A stretch of DNA of 64,000 nucleotides, from positions 62,001 through 126,000 of the forward strand of contig NZ_LKBT01000006.1 of NCBI RefSeq assembly GCF_002699985.1. The letters are read 5' to 3'. Below the pieces are notes generated by a model, which was given only the letters and a program-made list of their open reading frames with translations, had not been told where the DNA came from and ran no database searches. How positions within the stretch are numbered: the first letter of the stretch is position 1; every line of letters starts with the position of its first letter. Shown here one piece after another: positions 37,313-46,094 of the stretch. Made by a program: the position numbers and the translations under genes. The stretch is from Pseudomonas sp. ICMP 561 (lineage in GTDB: Bacteria > Pseudomonadota > Gammaproteobacteria > Pseudomonadales > Pseudomonadaceae).

Positions 37313-38497
37313 ATGGACAGACGAGATTTTCTTACCTTTTCGGCAGCGGGCGCAGTAGCAGCCGCTTTGTTACCGGCATCGAGTATCGCCAGTTCGCGGG
37401 CAGCAGCGCCCGCGCCCTCCCCGTTGACGGAGCGCGGAAGCGTAATGCGCACAGAAGGGCGGATTGTGCGCGCAGACCTGCCCCTCAATTCGCCCTCGCA
37501 CAAAATGCGTTACATGACCCCGCAACGCTTCGGTATGGGCGGGACGCAGATCGGCAATATCTTTGCGCCCATCAGTGACGAGCAGGCGGATTCGGTTTTG
37601 CAGGCGGCCTGGAATGCCGGCGTAAGGCTGTATGACACCTCGCCGTTCTACGGGTTTGGCCTGAGTGAATATCGTCTGGGCCGTTTTCTGCGCGGCAAAA
37701 ATCCAGCCGATTATGTGATCTCCACCAAAGTCGGCCGAGTGTTGACGGCGGCGGGTGGCGTGCGCGCGGATCATGCCATCTGGAAGTCACCCGCGCCCTT
37801 CAACTATCGGTATGACTACACCGCAGCGGGTACGCGTCGCTCTGTGGAAGACAGCCTGCAGCGATTGGGTCTGCCGCGTATCGATATCGTCTTTATCCAT
37901 GACCTCTCGCCAGACAACACTGAACTGGAAGGCGGATGGGAGGCGGCGTATCAAGTGGCGCGCACAGGGGCAATGGTTGAGCTTGAAAAGATGCGGGCCG
38001 AGGGCTTAATCAAGGCATGGGGCTTTGGTGTCAATACGCCGAATGCTGTGGTTCAGGCGATGACCCGCGATGATCCGACGCCGGATATCGTGCTGCTCGC
38101 CTGCCAGTACTCTCTTCTCGACCATCGCGATGCGTTGAGTAACACCTTTCCGGCCTTGAAGAGGAAAGGCACCAGTGTCGTGGTTGGAACGCCCCTGAAT
38201 GATGGGTTCCTGGGAGGGCGCAGCCGATACAACTTCAGCCCGGATATACCCGCTGGTGCGATCGAAAAGCGTGCGCGAATAATGGCGGTTGCCAGTCAAC
38301 ATGGTATCGACATTCACACGGCCGCCTTGCAGTTCGCCGCAGCGCATCCGCAAGTGTCCGCAATCATTCCAGGGGCGCGCTCGCCGGGGCAGATCATTGC
38401 CAATGTGCAAGCGATGAAGGTGGGCATTCCCGCAGCCTTCTGGGAAGACCTGAAGAGCCAAAGCCTGATTGATGCTCAAGCGCCGGTTCCGTCCTGA
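37313..38497 (+). CDS. Exported aldo/keto reductase
   Basis: 394 residues from MDRRDFLTFSAAGAVAAALLPASS, a twin-arginine signal (RRDFL), with GGAGAG upstream. A longer start at 37166 is rejected. The AKR barrel has the nucleotide/active-site residues DTSPFYGFGLSEYRLGRFL (catalytic Tyr and Asp), VISTKVGR (Lys), DIVFIHDL (His) and the C-terminal IIPGARSPGQIIANV. Closest in style to D-threo-aldose/L-fucose dehydrogenases or pyridoxal reductases. Divergent from the AraC regulator. Confidence 0.85.
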   Translation: MDRRDFLTFSAAGAVAAALLPASSIASSRAAAPAPSPLTERGSVMRTEGRIVRADLPLNSPSHKMRYMTPQRFGMGGTQIGNIFAPISDEQADSVLQAAWNAGVRLYDTSPFYGFGLSEYRLGRFLRGKNPADYVISTKVGRVLTAAGGVRADHAIWKSPAPFNYRYDYTAAGTRRSVEDSLQRLGLPRIDIVFIHDLSPDNTELEGGWEAAYQVARTGAMVELEKMRAEGLIKAWGFGVNTPNAVVQAMTRDDPTPDIVLLACQYSLLDHRDALSNTFPALKRKGTSVVVGTPLNDGFLGGRSRYNFSPDIPAGAIEKRARIMAVASQHGIDIHTAALQFAAAHPQVSAIIPGARSPGQIIANVQAMKVGIPAAFWEDLKSQSLIDAQAPVPS

Positions 38498-38691
38498 GGC
38501 AGGTAACCGCACTCTCCACTTAAGATTCGCTCCAGCATCGCGCCATACCGCCCCCGAACGCTCACCCAGCACGTTGACGGCTGTCGAAATAACCAGCGGC
38601 ACTGCGTCGCCATCAGAGACTCGGGGTGGATGGCGGCTTTGTCCTCTTCAACTCAGGGTGTTTCTGCGCTCAGCGCAGGGAGTGCTTCACG
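38498..38691. other. Convergent spacer
   Basis: Nothing supported here beyond intergenic sequence between the aldo/keto reductase and the truncated AraC gene. Confidence 0.4.
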
Positions 38692-39255
38692 TCAGGACCT
38701 TATCGCAGTTCCAATCGCCTGCCGTATCTCCCGCACATTGCGCGCAGGCGACGCACCGAACTGCCGTGAATACTCCCGACTAAACTGCGATGCGCTTTCA
38801 TAACCAACCGCAAATGCCACGTCAGATGCGCGATGCTCACCCGCCAGCAGAAGCTGGCGGGCTTCCTGCAATCTGAGTTGTTTCTGATATCGCAGGGGGC
38901 TGAGGCCTGTCATCGACAGGAAGTGGCGATGCAGGCTTGCGCGGCTCATGCCGCTGGCATTGCACAATGCGTCGATGCGAAGCTGGACGTTGTAGTTATC
39001 GCGTATCCAGGCAACGGCTCGGCGAATACCGCCCAGTGCGCCATCGGGTTGGGCGATCTGGCGTAGCAGTCGTCCTTGAGGTCCCAGCAGGAGACGATAG
39101 AGCAATTCCCGTTCGACCATGGGGCCGAGCACCGGGATATCGGCGGGCGTGTCGAGCAATGACAATAAGCGCAGCAACGTGTCTCGCAGTGGGGCGCTCA
39201 TCGGGTTTATGGCGATGCCAATGCCTTTTTGTTCAGTCTCGCGAACCGCAGGCAT
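38692..39255 (-). pseudogene. AraC-family regulator lacking its N-terminal part
   Basis: 187 codons. The C-terminal half is a normal AraC DNA-binding region (LRIDALCNASGMSRASLHRHFLSMTGLSPLRYQKQLRLQEARQLLLAG...VGYESASQFSREYSRQFGASPARNV). Only a remnant of the effector domain remains (LLSLLDTPADIPVLGPMVERELLYRLLLGPQGRLLRQIA). Compared with the intact paralogue at 36144-37127, about 110 residues are missing. Truncated at the junction with the SDR fragment. Confidence 0.8.
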
Positions 39256-39267
39256 GGTCGCTGCCAG

Positions 39268-39947
39268 GCGTTCACATCATCGGCACCTATCGCAGCGGCG
39301 TCGCAGAAGCCGAATCGCTGAAGCAGGAAATCCAGGCAATAGGCGGCAAAGTAGCGATGCTGCCGCTCGACATCACCAACACCGCCAGCTACCCGGCTTT
39401 TGCAAGCGCTGTAACGGAGACGTTAAAGACCGGGTTCGGCCGCGAGCGCTTCGACTTCCTGGTCAACAATGCGGGCAATGGTCTCTTCGCGAACTTCACT
39501 GACGCAACCGAAGACCAGTTTGCCTCACTGGTCGCTACCCACCTTCGCGGTCCTGTTTTTCTGACGCAGAAGCTGCTGCCACTGGTGGAAGATGCTGGTC
39601 GCATCCTGAACGTTTCGTCCGGCTTCGTGCTCTTTACGTTGCCGGGTTACAGCCTCTATGCGGCGGTAAAGGCCGCTGTCGAGGCGCTGACCCGTTACAT
39701 GGCAGTAGAACTGGGTTCGCGCCAGATTCGGGTGAATGCGATTGCTCCGGGCGCCATTGCCACTGATTTTGGCGGCGGTGTAGTGCGCGACAATAAAGAC
39801 GTGAACGCCTATGTAGCACAGGGCATCGCGCTGGGCCGTGTCGGTCTGCCGGATGATATCGGCGGTGCAGTCGCAGCGATCCTGTCTGACGACATGGCGT
39901 GGGCTAACGGGACGACGTTTGATATTTCGGGTGGGCAGTTGCTTTAG
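39268..39947 (+). pseudogene. Short-chain dehydrogenase lacking its N-terminal TGxxxGIG motif
   Basis: Similarity begins at VHIIGTYRSGVAEAESLKQEI, inside the Rossmann fold. DFLVNNAGNGLF (NNAG), ILNVSSGFVLF...YSLYAAVKAAV (Ser-Tyr-Lys triad) and RVNAIAPGAIATDF are intact to the end. The first ~30 residues with the NAD(P)-binding TGxxxGIG are missing. Upstream open codons belong to the antisense of the AraC fragment. It is therefore a broken gene meeting another broken gene. Confidence 0.8.
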
Positions 39948-39983
39948 TCGCAGCGGCATTACCCCCTGCCCTCTCGCCGCCTT

Positions 39984-40544
39984 TTACTTGAAGCGAGCCT
40001 CCATCTCCTCGAGGCTCAGGGCATTCTGCTCGTCAAAGGCGGCCCGGCGCTCAATGGCTACACGCTCGATGCGATGGTCTTCAAGTTCGTCGCTGGGAAA
40101 TGCTGAAACCGCCATAGCCTCATCCTGAACACTCCGACTCCCCAACCGCTCATAAAACCGCAACAAATACCCATCCGGATCAGCTACCACGAACTGCCGA
40201 TTCCCGTTCTCCTCTGCGCCCACCCGATACCAGCGATCCTCCACCGGCAGGAACAATTTGATGTGGTGTTCGGCGAGCGAGCGAAGCAATGGCTCAACAG
40301 ATGGCACTCGAATCTGGACATTAAGGCCCCTGCCGAATGGATAATGATCCGGCTGATAGCCTTGCTCGAATGTTCTGCCTTCGCCAATCTGGTCGATCAT
40401 CAATTCTGCGTCGCCTAATGCCAGGTAGCAGAAGCCCTCCTCGGGGCGCTCGTATTGGCAGGTGAAGCCGAGGATTTCGCAGTAGAAGCGCTTTGAAGCG
40501 CGCCAGTCAGAAACTGAAAACTCCGGAACGAGGGCATTGCCCAT
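39984..40544 (-). CDS. VOC-family (glyoxalase/bleomycin-resistance-like) protein
   Basis: 186 residues. One VOC domain of about 120 residues: VPEFSVSDWRASKRFYCEILGFTCQYERPEEGFCYLALGDAELMIDQ, NVQIRVPSVEPLLRSLAEHHIKLFLPVED and RQFVVADPDGYLLRFYERLG. It has a 50-residue C-terminal extension rich in charged residues. Typical annotation is bleomycin resistance protein, but binding of bleomycin cannot be inferred. Confidence 0.85.
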   Translation of the reverse strand: MGNALVPEFSVSDWRASKRFYCEILGFTCQYERPEEGFCYLALGDAELMIDQIGEGRTFEQGYQPDHYPFGRGLNVQIRVPSVEPLLRSLAEHHIKLFLPVEDRWYRVGAEENGNRQFVVADPDGYLLRFYERLGSRSVQDEAMAVSAFPSDELEDHRIERVAIERRAAFDEQNALSLEEMEARFK

Positions 40545-40823
40545 GGTGAACCTCTCTCACTAATCGCTTCAATCAAGCATCTTAGAGGCCCCCCTAAAAA
40601 AAATAAAACAATATGACTTTAATAGACCAACAAAATAACAATATTTAATAATAAACCATACCAACAAACCCGCTCACTCTCCTTTTTCGACCGACAAACC
40701 GTGCCAGGCAGGGCGTGGCAGTGGGGCTATCGTAATCGGCGGTCGGTAATTCTTAACCCCGCCCCGTCATCCATGCTTTAAGAACCTCTGTTAGGCTTTG
40801 CCCTACCTTTCAAGGAATCGCCA
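40545..40823. other. AT-rich intergenic stretch
   Basis: A very AT-rich block at about 40595-40665 begins with GCCCCCCTAAAAA, also seen at about 34807 next to repeat B. No gene is seen. Confidence 0.35.
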
Positions 40824-41120
40824 ATGAAATCCAGCTTTAAAACTTTGGCTATTTTGCTGTCACTCGTGCTCTCAGGATGCGATGAGTCAACCGAGATGTC
40901 TTGCCCCGATAACGGTGAGCAGTTCTGGCTGCAATCACTGGATGCTTATTTTTTACGGCACCCTGAGCACGTGAAAACAACACCCTACGAACTAAAGCCG
41001 GGGGCATCGTATGACTCCAGAACGAACTGGTGGACAGTGCCGTTCGACATCGGGCAGAAAAGGCTTAAGGCGTTGATGAACTGTGATGGCCACATTGAGA
41101 TCAGCGGGCGCAAATCCTGA
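40824..41120 (+). CDS. Small putative lipoprotein
   Basis: 98 residues. Signal MKSSFKTLAILLSLVLSGC with lipobox VLSGC (Cys19), then a short hydrophilic domain with further cysteines (EMSCPDN, LMNCDGH). AAGGAA lies upstream of the ATG. Unknown function. Confidence 0.75.
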   Translation: MKSSFKTLAILLSLVLSGCDESTEMSCPDNGEQFWLQSLDAYFLRHPEHVKTTPYELKPGASYDSRTNWWTVPFDIGQKRLKALMNCDGHIEISGRKS

Positions 41121-41236
41121 AGGCAAAAAACGCAGCATCAGGCAAAGCCCTCGCAGTATCGAGCTACGCCGTCAGCTCAGATGCGGGTTAGGTTCTTCCC
41201 CACAAGAATCCTGATAACCGCAACGGAGTGAACGAC

Positions 41237-41737
41237 ATGCGCACATGGCTAAAAACGTTTTTTCGACTTCAAGCTGCTGCCCTGCTATCGGTCTTTTTAA
41301 CAGGCACGGTATGGGCGACTGACAATGCAGCGCAGCCTTCAAATGCAGAGTTGGTCCGCCAATCGTTTGTGAATTGGCAGCAAGGCAAAGGCACCACCTT
41401 CGACCTGTTGGCGCCTGACGCTGAGTGGACCGTCGCGGGGTCCAGCCCTGTTTCTGGCCTTTACAAAGGCAAACAGGACTTCCTGGAGCGAGCTGTAAAA
41501 CCGATCAGCGCGCGGCTGGCCAGCCCGGTCAAACCTGTTGTCCTGAGCATTGTTGCTGAAGGCGATGTAGTGGTTGTGCTGTGGAACGGTGAAGCGACGG
41601 CACTGGATCAGCAGCCGTACAGAAACAGTTACCTGTGGCACCTGACGTTCAAGGATGGGCAGATCACGCAGGCGAAGGCATTTCTGGATACGTATGTGTT
41701 GAATGATTTGATAGAGCGGGTGAAGCCGGAGGCGTGA
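41237..41737 (+). CDS. Exported SnoaL/NTF2-like protein
   Basis: 166 residues with signal peptide MRTWLKTFFRLQAAALLSVFLTGTVWA. The mature part has the NTF2-like pattern: NAELVRQSFVNWQQGKGTTFDLLAPDAEWTVAGSSPVSGLYKGKQDFLE...VVVLWNGEATALDQQPYRNSYLWHLTFKDGQITQAKAFLDT. The ATG at 41237 has GGAG 8 nt upstream; the GTG at 41228 overlaps that site. Exact function unknown. Confidence 0.85.
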   Translation: MRTWLKTFFRLQAAALLSVFLTGTVWATDNAAQPSNAELVRQSFVNWQQGKGTTFDLLAPDAEWTVAGSSPVSGLYKGKQDFLERAVKPISARLASPVKPVVLSIVAEGDVVVVLWNGEATALDQQPYRNSYLWHLTFKDGQITQAKAFLDTYVLNDLIERVKPEA

Positions 41738-42005
41738 AAGCTTCAGCATTTGCCAGACAGGCTCCCGACCAGAAGGCATATAGGCAACTCTAGATACATC
41801 TTTTTCTTTGCTGGGAAAAAGACTCCAGAGCGATCATCCCCTGAAGAGCCAGTGGGAGACGAAAATGCAGTATCCAATATGGATGAAATGGGGCGAGAGC
41901 TCCTGGTCAACGAGACCGGCTAAACCATTTAGAACAAACGATTCCGCGGATACGGTGTGGAGCATTCTGGTGATCGGGATGGTATGGGCAAAAGATGGAG
42001 TGATC

Positions 42006-42377
42006 ATGAATATCCGTCCGATTCGAACAGATGAAGAATACCGGGAAGCTCTCAAAGAAATCTCCCCTCTGTTCGAGCGCGAGCCTGAGCCTGGAACCGC
42101 CGAAGGTGATGCATTCGAGGTCATGATTACCTTGATCGAAGCCTATGAATCGAAGACGTTCCCGATTGATTTACCGGACGCAATTGAGGCGATCAAATTT
42201 CGTATGGAACAATCCGGGCTTACAGCAGCAGATCTGGTGCCTGCCATCGGCAGAACCAATCGTGTTTATGAAGTGCTGAACCGGAAGCGATCACTGACTC
42301 TGCCAATGATCTGGAAGCTCCACGACATGTTTGGCATTCCGGCAGAGAGCCTGATACGCCCTACAAGCGCAGCTTGA
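42006..42377 (+). CDS. HigA-like antitoxin (XRE domain)
   Basis: 123 residues from MNIRPIRTDEEYREALKEISPLFE, the HigA-type N-terminus, followed by an XRE helix-turn-helix (IEAIKFRMEQSGLTAADLVPAIGRTNRVYEVLNRKRSLTLPMIWKLHDMFGIPAESLI). HigA represses its own operon and neutralises the HigB mRNA interferase. No intact higB lies upstream: 41808-42005 is in frame with it but reads only as a short scrambled stretch (QSDHPLKSQWE) that could be a toxin relic. Confidence 0.85.
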   Translation: MNIRPIRTDEEYREALKEISPLFEREPEPGTAEGDAFEVMITLIEAYESKTFPIDLPDAIEAIKFRMEQSGLTAADLVPAIGRTNRVYEVLNRKRSLTLPMIWKLHDMFGIPAESLIRPTSAA

Positions 42378-42529
42378 CCGTCGCTGTCGTTTAGCTGCTG
42401 GAATGGAATGCCGGACTGCTGGCACTCCAAACATTACGTCGCTTTTTCTATCCCCTTCCCGCCCGTTTTGGCCCACTATGGTCGGCTTACTAACCGCCCT
42501 CGACCCGGTCGATGGTTTTGGAGCGCGTA

Positions 42530-42778
42530 ATGACACAAGAAAGGCTGGACCTGTTACGGCTGCCAAAGCCTATTCGTGGGCCTATTGATAAGCTGCTTCG
42601 CTCTCTGGATGCCGCCAGCACTCGCGAAGATGTCGAGAGCGAGGGTGAGTTGCAGATTGCTTTTATCCTTGGGCTGGAAACCGCCAAGCGTTTGCGGCCG
42701 AGTGATGTTGAAGCGCTGTATATGATTTTTGATGATGCGGTGCAGGCAAGACTGGAAGCGTTTGGGCCGCAGAAGTAG
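42530..42778 (+). CDS. Small hypothetical protein
   Basis: 82 residues from MTQERLDLLRLPKPIRGPIDKLLRSLD with GGAG upstream. Helical, acidic, no recognised domain (EDVESEGELQIAFILGLETAKRLRPSDVEALYMIFDDAVQARLEAF). Unknown function. Confidence 0.65.
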   Translation: MTQERLDLLRLPKPIRGPIDKLLRSLDAASTREDVESEGELQIAFILGLETAKRLRPSDVEALYMIFDDAVQARLEAFGPQK

Positions 42779-42894
42779 GCGATTGCCGCAACACGGTCGC
42801 CAACACCACCTATCTCTGAATTGAAATGCTTTTTCCCCCTGTAGGAGCGCGCTCCGTGCCCCGACACAGGGCTGTCGCGAAGCAAACATTGGAC

Positions 42895-42968
42895 CTGTAG
42901 GAGCTGCCGAAGGCTGCGATTGCGGTGTGTCAGAACAAATGTCTCGCAGCCTTCGGCAGCTCCTACAG
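42895..42968. repeat. REP pair (CTGTAGGAGCTGCCGAAGGCTGCGA type)
   Basis: 25-bp arms in inverted orientation separated by 24 nt. The same element recurs at 53705-53780, 55898-55971 and 58742-58817. Confidence 0.85.
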
Positions 42969-43007
42969 AAAATGCATTTCAAGCCATTAGTTTGCATTTT
43001 GTCTGAC

Positions 43008-43092
43008 GAGCGCGCTTGCCCGCGATTCGGTATGTCAGTCGATAAACATATCGCCTGTGCCGTCGCAATCGCGGGCAAGCGCGCTCCTACAG
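43008..43092. repeat. REP pair (GAGCGCGCTTGCCCGCGAT type)
   Basis: Inverted arms GAGCGCGCTTGCCCGCGATT and its complement around a 45-nt spacer. Confidence 0.8.
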
Positions 43093-43120
43093 GTCCCCCC
43101 GCTGCGCGAAAGCTGGGCTG

Positions 43121-43669
43121 TTACTTAACCAACTCAATCTTCTTCACAAACACCAACATCTCGTCCTCTGCGGGCCCGGCGATGCGGTCTTTGTTGGGCT
43201 CACTCGCCACGGTGACTTTGACGTTCCTGCCTGCTATGTTGGGCAGCAAGGTAGCCTCCCCTTCGTCTTCAGCGATAAACCAAGAGCCGCATTTGCCATC
43301 GCAATAAGCCGTGAAGCGACGGCCGTCGTTGAGCAGTACGGTGACGGTGTGATCATCGATACCGCTGCCGGAAATCAGCGCACCCTGAAAGGTTTCAGGT
43401 TTTGTGAGGGCGAACGTGCAGAAGTCAGGCGCGGTCCCGTCATCGGCCAACATCCCGCAGCCGCGCTCGACTTCGCTGTTGATCATTTCGCAGCTATTGG
43501 CCGCGTTGCACGGTGGTCGGGTTGCGGGCGATACGCTGATGCATTGCTTCACGAGTAACGCCGAGCGCTTATCACCGATGGCTTCAGCGCAGGATTTGTC
43601 TGCTGCATTTGCCTGGAAGACGCCGAGCACGCTGAACAGAAACAAGAACATCAGGCTTTTTGTTTTCAT
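43121..43669 (-). CDS. Exported cysteine-rich hypothetical protein
   Basis: 182 residues. Signal peptide MKTKSLMFLFLFSVLGVFQANA. The mature part has eight or so cysteines in two groups (KSCAEAIG...KQCIS...PPCNAANSCEMI...RGCGML...DFCTFAL and AYCDGKCGSWFIAEDEGEATLLPNIAGRNVKVTV). Probably a disulfide-bonded periplasmic protein. Unknown function. Confidence 0.75.
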   Translation of the reverse strand: MKTKSLMFLFLFSVLGVFQANAADKSCAEAIGDKRSALLVKQCISVSPATRPPCNAANSCEMINSEVERGCGMLADDGTAPDFCTFALTKPETFQGALISGSGIDDHTVTVLLNDGRRFTAYCDGKCGSWFIAEDEGEATLLPNIAGRNVKVTVASEPNKDRIAGPAEDEMLVFVKKIELVK

Positions 43670-43751
43670 GGTTTTTCCTGGCGACAGGTCGGGTATCGAT
43701 GCTCGGAGTATTGCAGAGGGCGGCCGCTTTCACACAGCTGACTAAGAGCCC

Positions 43752-43934
43752 TCAGCCTTTCTTCTTGTTCAGGCTTTTCAAACGCTGACTGGCGCGCTGC
43801 ACGGTGGCCATTTTCTCGGGGCGATTCATGCGACGCCATTTGCGGATATCTTCCTTGTTTCGGCCGCAACTCACGCAAAGATCACCGCTGAGCTGGCAAA
43901 CCGAGGTGCAGGGATTTTCAATGTCCTTTGCCAC
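43752..43934 (-). CDS. DUF1289 protein
   Basis: 60 residues with the family's four-cysteine motif ENPCTSVCQLSGDLCVSCGRNKEDIRKWRRMNRPEKM, likely a small metal-binding (zinc or Fe-S) site. Three nucleotides after the preceding gene, so co-transcribed. Function unknown. Confidence 0.9.
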   Translation of the reverse strand: MAKDIENPCTSVCQLSGDLCVSCGRNKEDIRKWRRMNRPEKMATVQRASQRLKSLNKKKG

Positions 43935-43937
43935 GCT

Positions 43938-44297
43938 TCAACCCCGCGCCAGACGTTGCTGCCAGTTGCCGCCATTGGCACGCTGACATTGTTCTTCGCT
44001 GTCGAACTGCACCCGCTTGCTGACATCGGCAATGACGATATCGGCGTCTTCGAGCGCCTGGGCAGTCAGCTCAACCATGCGTTCACGTTGGCCACTGGCG
44101 AGGGCCTGGTCTTTCTGGATGTCTGTATCGAAGATCCACACCACGCGCAGGCTGGCAGGAAAAGCTGCGTAATCCACCTCGTGGGTCAGCCACGAAAAGC
44201 CGACGATCTCTGCTTTTGCGGTTTCGCACGCCTCGGTCAGGGTAGACGCCAGGCGACGCTCGATACGTGCCTGATCGCGTTTGCTTAACGGCGGCAT
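43938..44297 (-). CDS. Conserved hypothetical protein upstream of the DUF1289 gene
   Basis: 119 residues from MPPLSKRDQARIERRLASTLTEACETAKAEIVGFSWLTHEVDYAAFPASLRVVWIFDT; AAGGA lies 7-8 nt upstream. An earlier in-frame ATG at 44336 is less likely. The pair with a DUF1289 gene is common in Pseudomonas. No domain function known. Confidence 0.75.
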   Translation of the reverse strand: MPPLSKRDQARIERRLASTLTEACETAKAEIVGFSWLTHEVDYAAFPASLRVVWIFDTDIQKDQALASGQRERMVELTAQALEDADIVIADVSKRVQFDSEEQCQRANGGNWQQRLARG

Positions 44298-44538
44298 GGC
44301 GGGGTCCTTGGATGAATTCGATAAGACGGCAATCATACGTTACCTGGCAGCGTCATCCATAAGCACTGAGCGTTGTAGGATCGGTCTCGATTTCCGCCAA
44401 CGCCGCCCGCTGGGTTGTTTACGGGAAATCGCTTCTCTAATCTCCCGCCCGTCGCTGCACATCAGCGACCGGGTTTAGTCGCCTGACTCACAGAAAATCT
44501 TAAACATCCCGCTATAGGCATCTACTAGCCTTTGTTAT
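44298..44538. other. Divergent spacer before the second structured RNA
   Basis: 241 bp; no gene seen. Confidence 0.35.
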
Positions 44539-44614
44539 GGCGGCTGTATGCGGGGCACTTTCGAGTGCGCCGATTTTCTGTGATCGGTCGACTAACCCTC
44601 ATACAGCTGCCACC
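44539..44614 (+). ncRNA. Candidate structured RNA, copy B
   Basis: 76 nt, same fold as copy A: P1 GGCGGC/GCCACC (one C-A mismatch), P2 TGTATG-C-GGG/CCC-T-CATACA (44545-44554 with 44596-44605), P3 GCACT-TTCG-AGTGC (44555-44568), P4 CCGAT/ATCGG (44570-44574 with 44583-44587). Against copy A, P3 is replaced at four of five pairs while pairing and the UUCG loop are kept; P2 and P4 also covary. It ends 56 nt before the gene at 44671. Confidence 0.72.
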
Positions 44615-44670
44615 CCTTCACGATTCCTGAAGGTTGCAGCTACCCGGTTACGCATAAGGAGATCAACACG

Positions 44671-44922
44671 GTGAAGAACAACCCAACCGAACTTTGCACC
44701 CTTAACCGCTTCTTTTCCGTACGCACGGACATCAGCCAGGAAGACGTCCTCTCACACACCGCCGACCTGCTGCGCTGCGCAACCAGCGCCGCTTACGAAG
44801 CCGCCGACAACCTGCACGGCGCGCAACGCGACCACGCCATGTCCGTGATGCATCTGGTGGAAATGGCTCAGGCCATGGTGGATGGGTTGCTGGATCGTAA
44901 GCAGGCTGAATGTGTGAGTTGA
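44671..44922 (+). CDS. DUF3077/DUF6124-like small protein
   Basis: 83 residues from a GTG with AAGGAG 10 nt upstream. FFSVRTDISQEDVLSHTADLLRCATSAAYEAADNLHGAQRDHAMSVMHLVEMAQAMVDGLLD matches this Pseudomonas-specific family of small helical proteins. Preceded by structured RNA copy B at the same distance as the paralogous locus at 34405. Function unknown. Confidence 0.82.
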   Translation: MKNNPTELCTLNRFFSVRTDISQEDVLSHTADLLRCATSAAYEAADNLHGAQRDHAMSVMHLVEMAQAMVDGLLDRKQAECVS

Positions 44923-45085
44923 AGGTTCGTAAGGTGCGAACAGAATGACTGATACGTGGACTCGGTAGCCTACTGACCTCTCACATTTAACGGCTATTTT
45001 CCTACGCCAGCCCCCGAACTTTTCCCACTCGAAACCCTCGAACCTGACGCTTTGTTTTCACATTTTTTTCACAAGGAGTTGAAAA

Positions 45086-45838
45086 GTGTCTATTCGTTTT
45101 GCATCCCGCCTGTTGAAACTCTCCGCCCTCACCACTCTGCTGGCCGCGCCTTATGCGATGGCAGCGACGGCTACCGACCCGATCTTCACCGCTGGTTTGC
45201 TGGGCAGCTACGGTGATTTCAAGCTGGAAGGCGGCAGCGAGTCGGATAAAGAACACATGCCGCAGGGCGGTCTGTTTTTCAACTTCGGCAACAAGCTGAC
45301 AGCCGAGTCGGGCTTTATTTATCAAGCAGGTGTTGAGGCCAGGTACGGAAAGAAGAGCGACAACAAGCTCAAGGAAGGCCAGGGTGATGTAGACCTGGGC
45401 TGGCGTGCGGCGCTGGATGCGCGCAATTTCGTTGATGTGATCGTCGGTGGTGGCTATGGCTGGACGCGTTACGAGCCGGACTCTGATGAGTTCGACATCG
45501 AAATGACCGCCCGCTCGCCGTTTGCCAAGGCCGCGCTGGGTTACAACCACAAGTTCGACCAAGGCACGATGCGTGTCGAGCTGGGCGCGCGTCGCACGAT
45601 CAACTCCGACACCTACATCAAGGTCAATGATCTGGGCAGCGACACGGTCGACCTCAAGGACCGTACCAACCCTTATGCCGAAGTCAGCTTCCTGATGAAC
45701 CAGAACGGTTCGCTGCCGCTGACGGCGGGTGTTTATTACACCCGCACCGAGTACAAGCTCGATCAGGACTCGGATGTGGCCGACAACACCAAACTCAAGC
45801 GCGATGAGTATGGCGTGAAGGTTGGTTTGGCGTTCTGA
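45086..45838 (+). CDS. Outer-membrane beta-barrel protein
   Basis: 250 residues. GTG start with AAGGAG 7 nt upstream, signal peptide ending MAA, then alternating strands of about 8-10 residues and a C-terminal VKVGLAF with terminal Phe, the BAM recognition signature. It has the size of an OmpW/OmpA-barrel-like 8-strand porin. Substrate unknown. Confidence 0.8.
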   Translation: MSIRFASRLLKLSALTTLLAAPYAMAATATDPIFTAGLLGSYGDFKLEGGSESDKEHMPQGGLFFNFGNKLTAESGFIYQAGVEARYGKKSDNKLKEGQGDVDLGWRAALDARNFVDVIVGGGYGWTRYEPDSDEFDIEMTARSPFAKAALGYNHKFDQGTMRVELGARRTINSDTYIKVNDLGSDTVDLKDRTNPYAEVSFLMNQNGSLPLTAGVYYTRTEYKLDQDSDVADNTKLKRDEYGVKVGLAF

Positions 45839-45878
45839 TGTAAAGGCTTCATGCTTTCCTGCGGGTTCAACTGAACCC

Positions 45879-46024
45879 GCGCAGACTGTGTGAAAACGTA
45901 GCGAGCGACGGCAAGACAAGGCAAAAAAAGGCGAAAAAGCGGAGTCTAGGTGTTCTAAATGAGCATTTTTCGCCTGTTTTTAACGCAGTATTGCCGAGCG
46001 CAGTAGTTTTCACACAGTCTGCGC
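45879..46024. mobile_element. MITE-like element with 19-bp perfect terminal inverted repeats
   Basis: 146 bp. Terminal repeats GCGCAGACTGTGTGAAAAC (45879-45897) and its exact complement (46006-46024) flank a non-coding core with a further imperfect inverted repeat (GGCGAAAAAG / TTTTTCGCC). Too short for a transposase, so mobilisation in trans is implied. Confidence 0.7.
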
Positions 46025-46094
46025 AGGACCGGGTTTAGCCGGTCCTACAACGCCGACAAATGCGCGGTGTCATCTCCACAAGGTCTGGCGATCA

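Larger units (their letters stand above)
42779..43120. other. Intergenic block of REP palindromes
   Basis: Holds a half REP (42839-42860), an inverted REP pair (42895-42968) and a second pair of another type (43008-43092). No gene is seen. Confidence 0.6.

Noticed and set aside
38937..39267. Apparent N-terminal extension of the SDR protein
   Set aside because: These codons are the antisense strand of the AraC fragment; SDR similarity starts only at about 39268.
45002..45919. 305-codon minus-strand frame opposite the beta-barrel gene
   Set aside because: Antisense of a gene with a signal peptide and barrel C-terminus.
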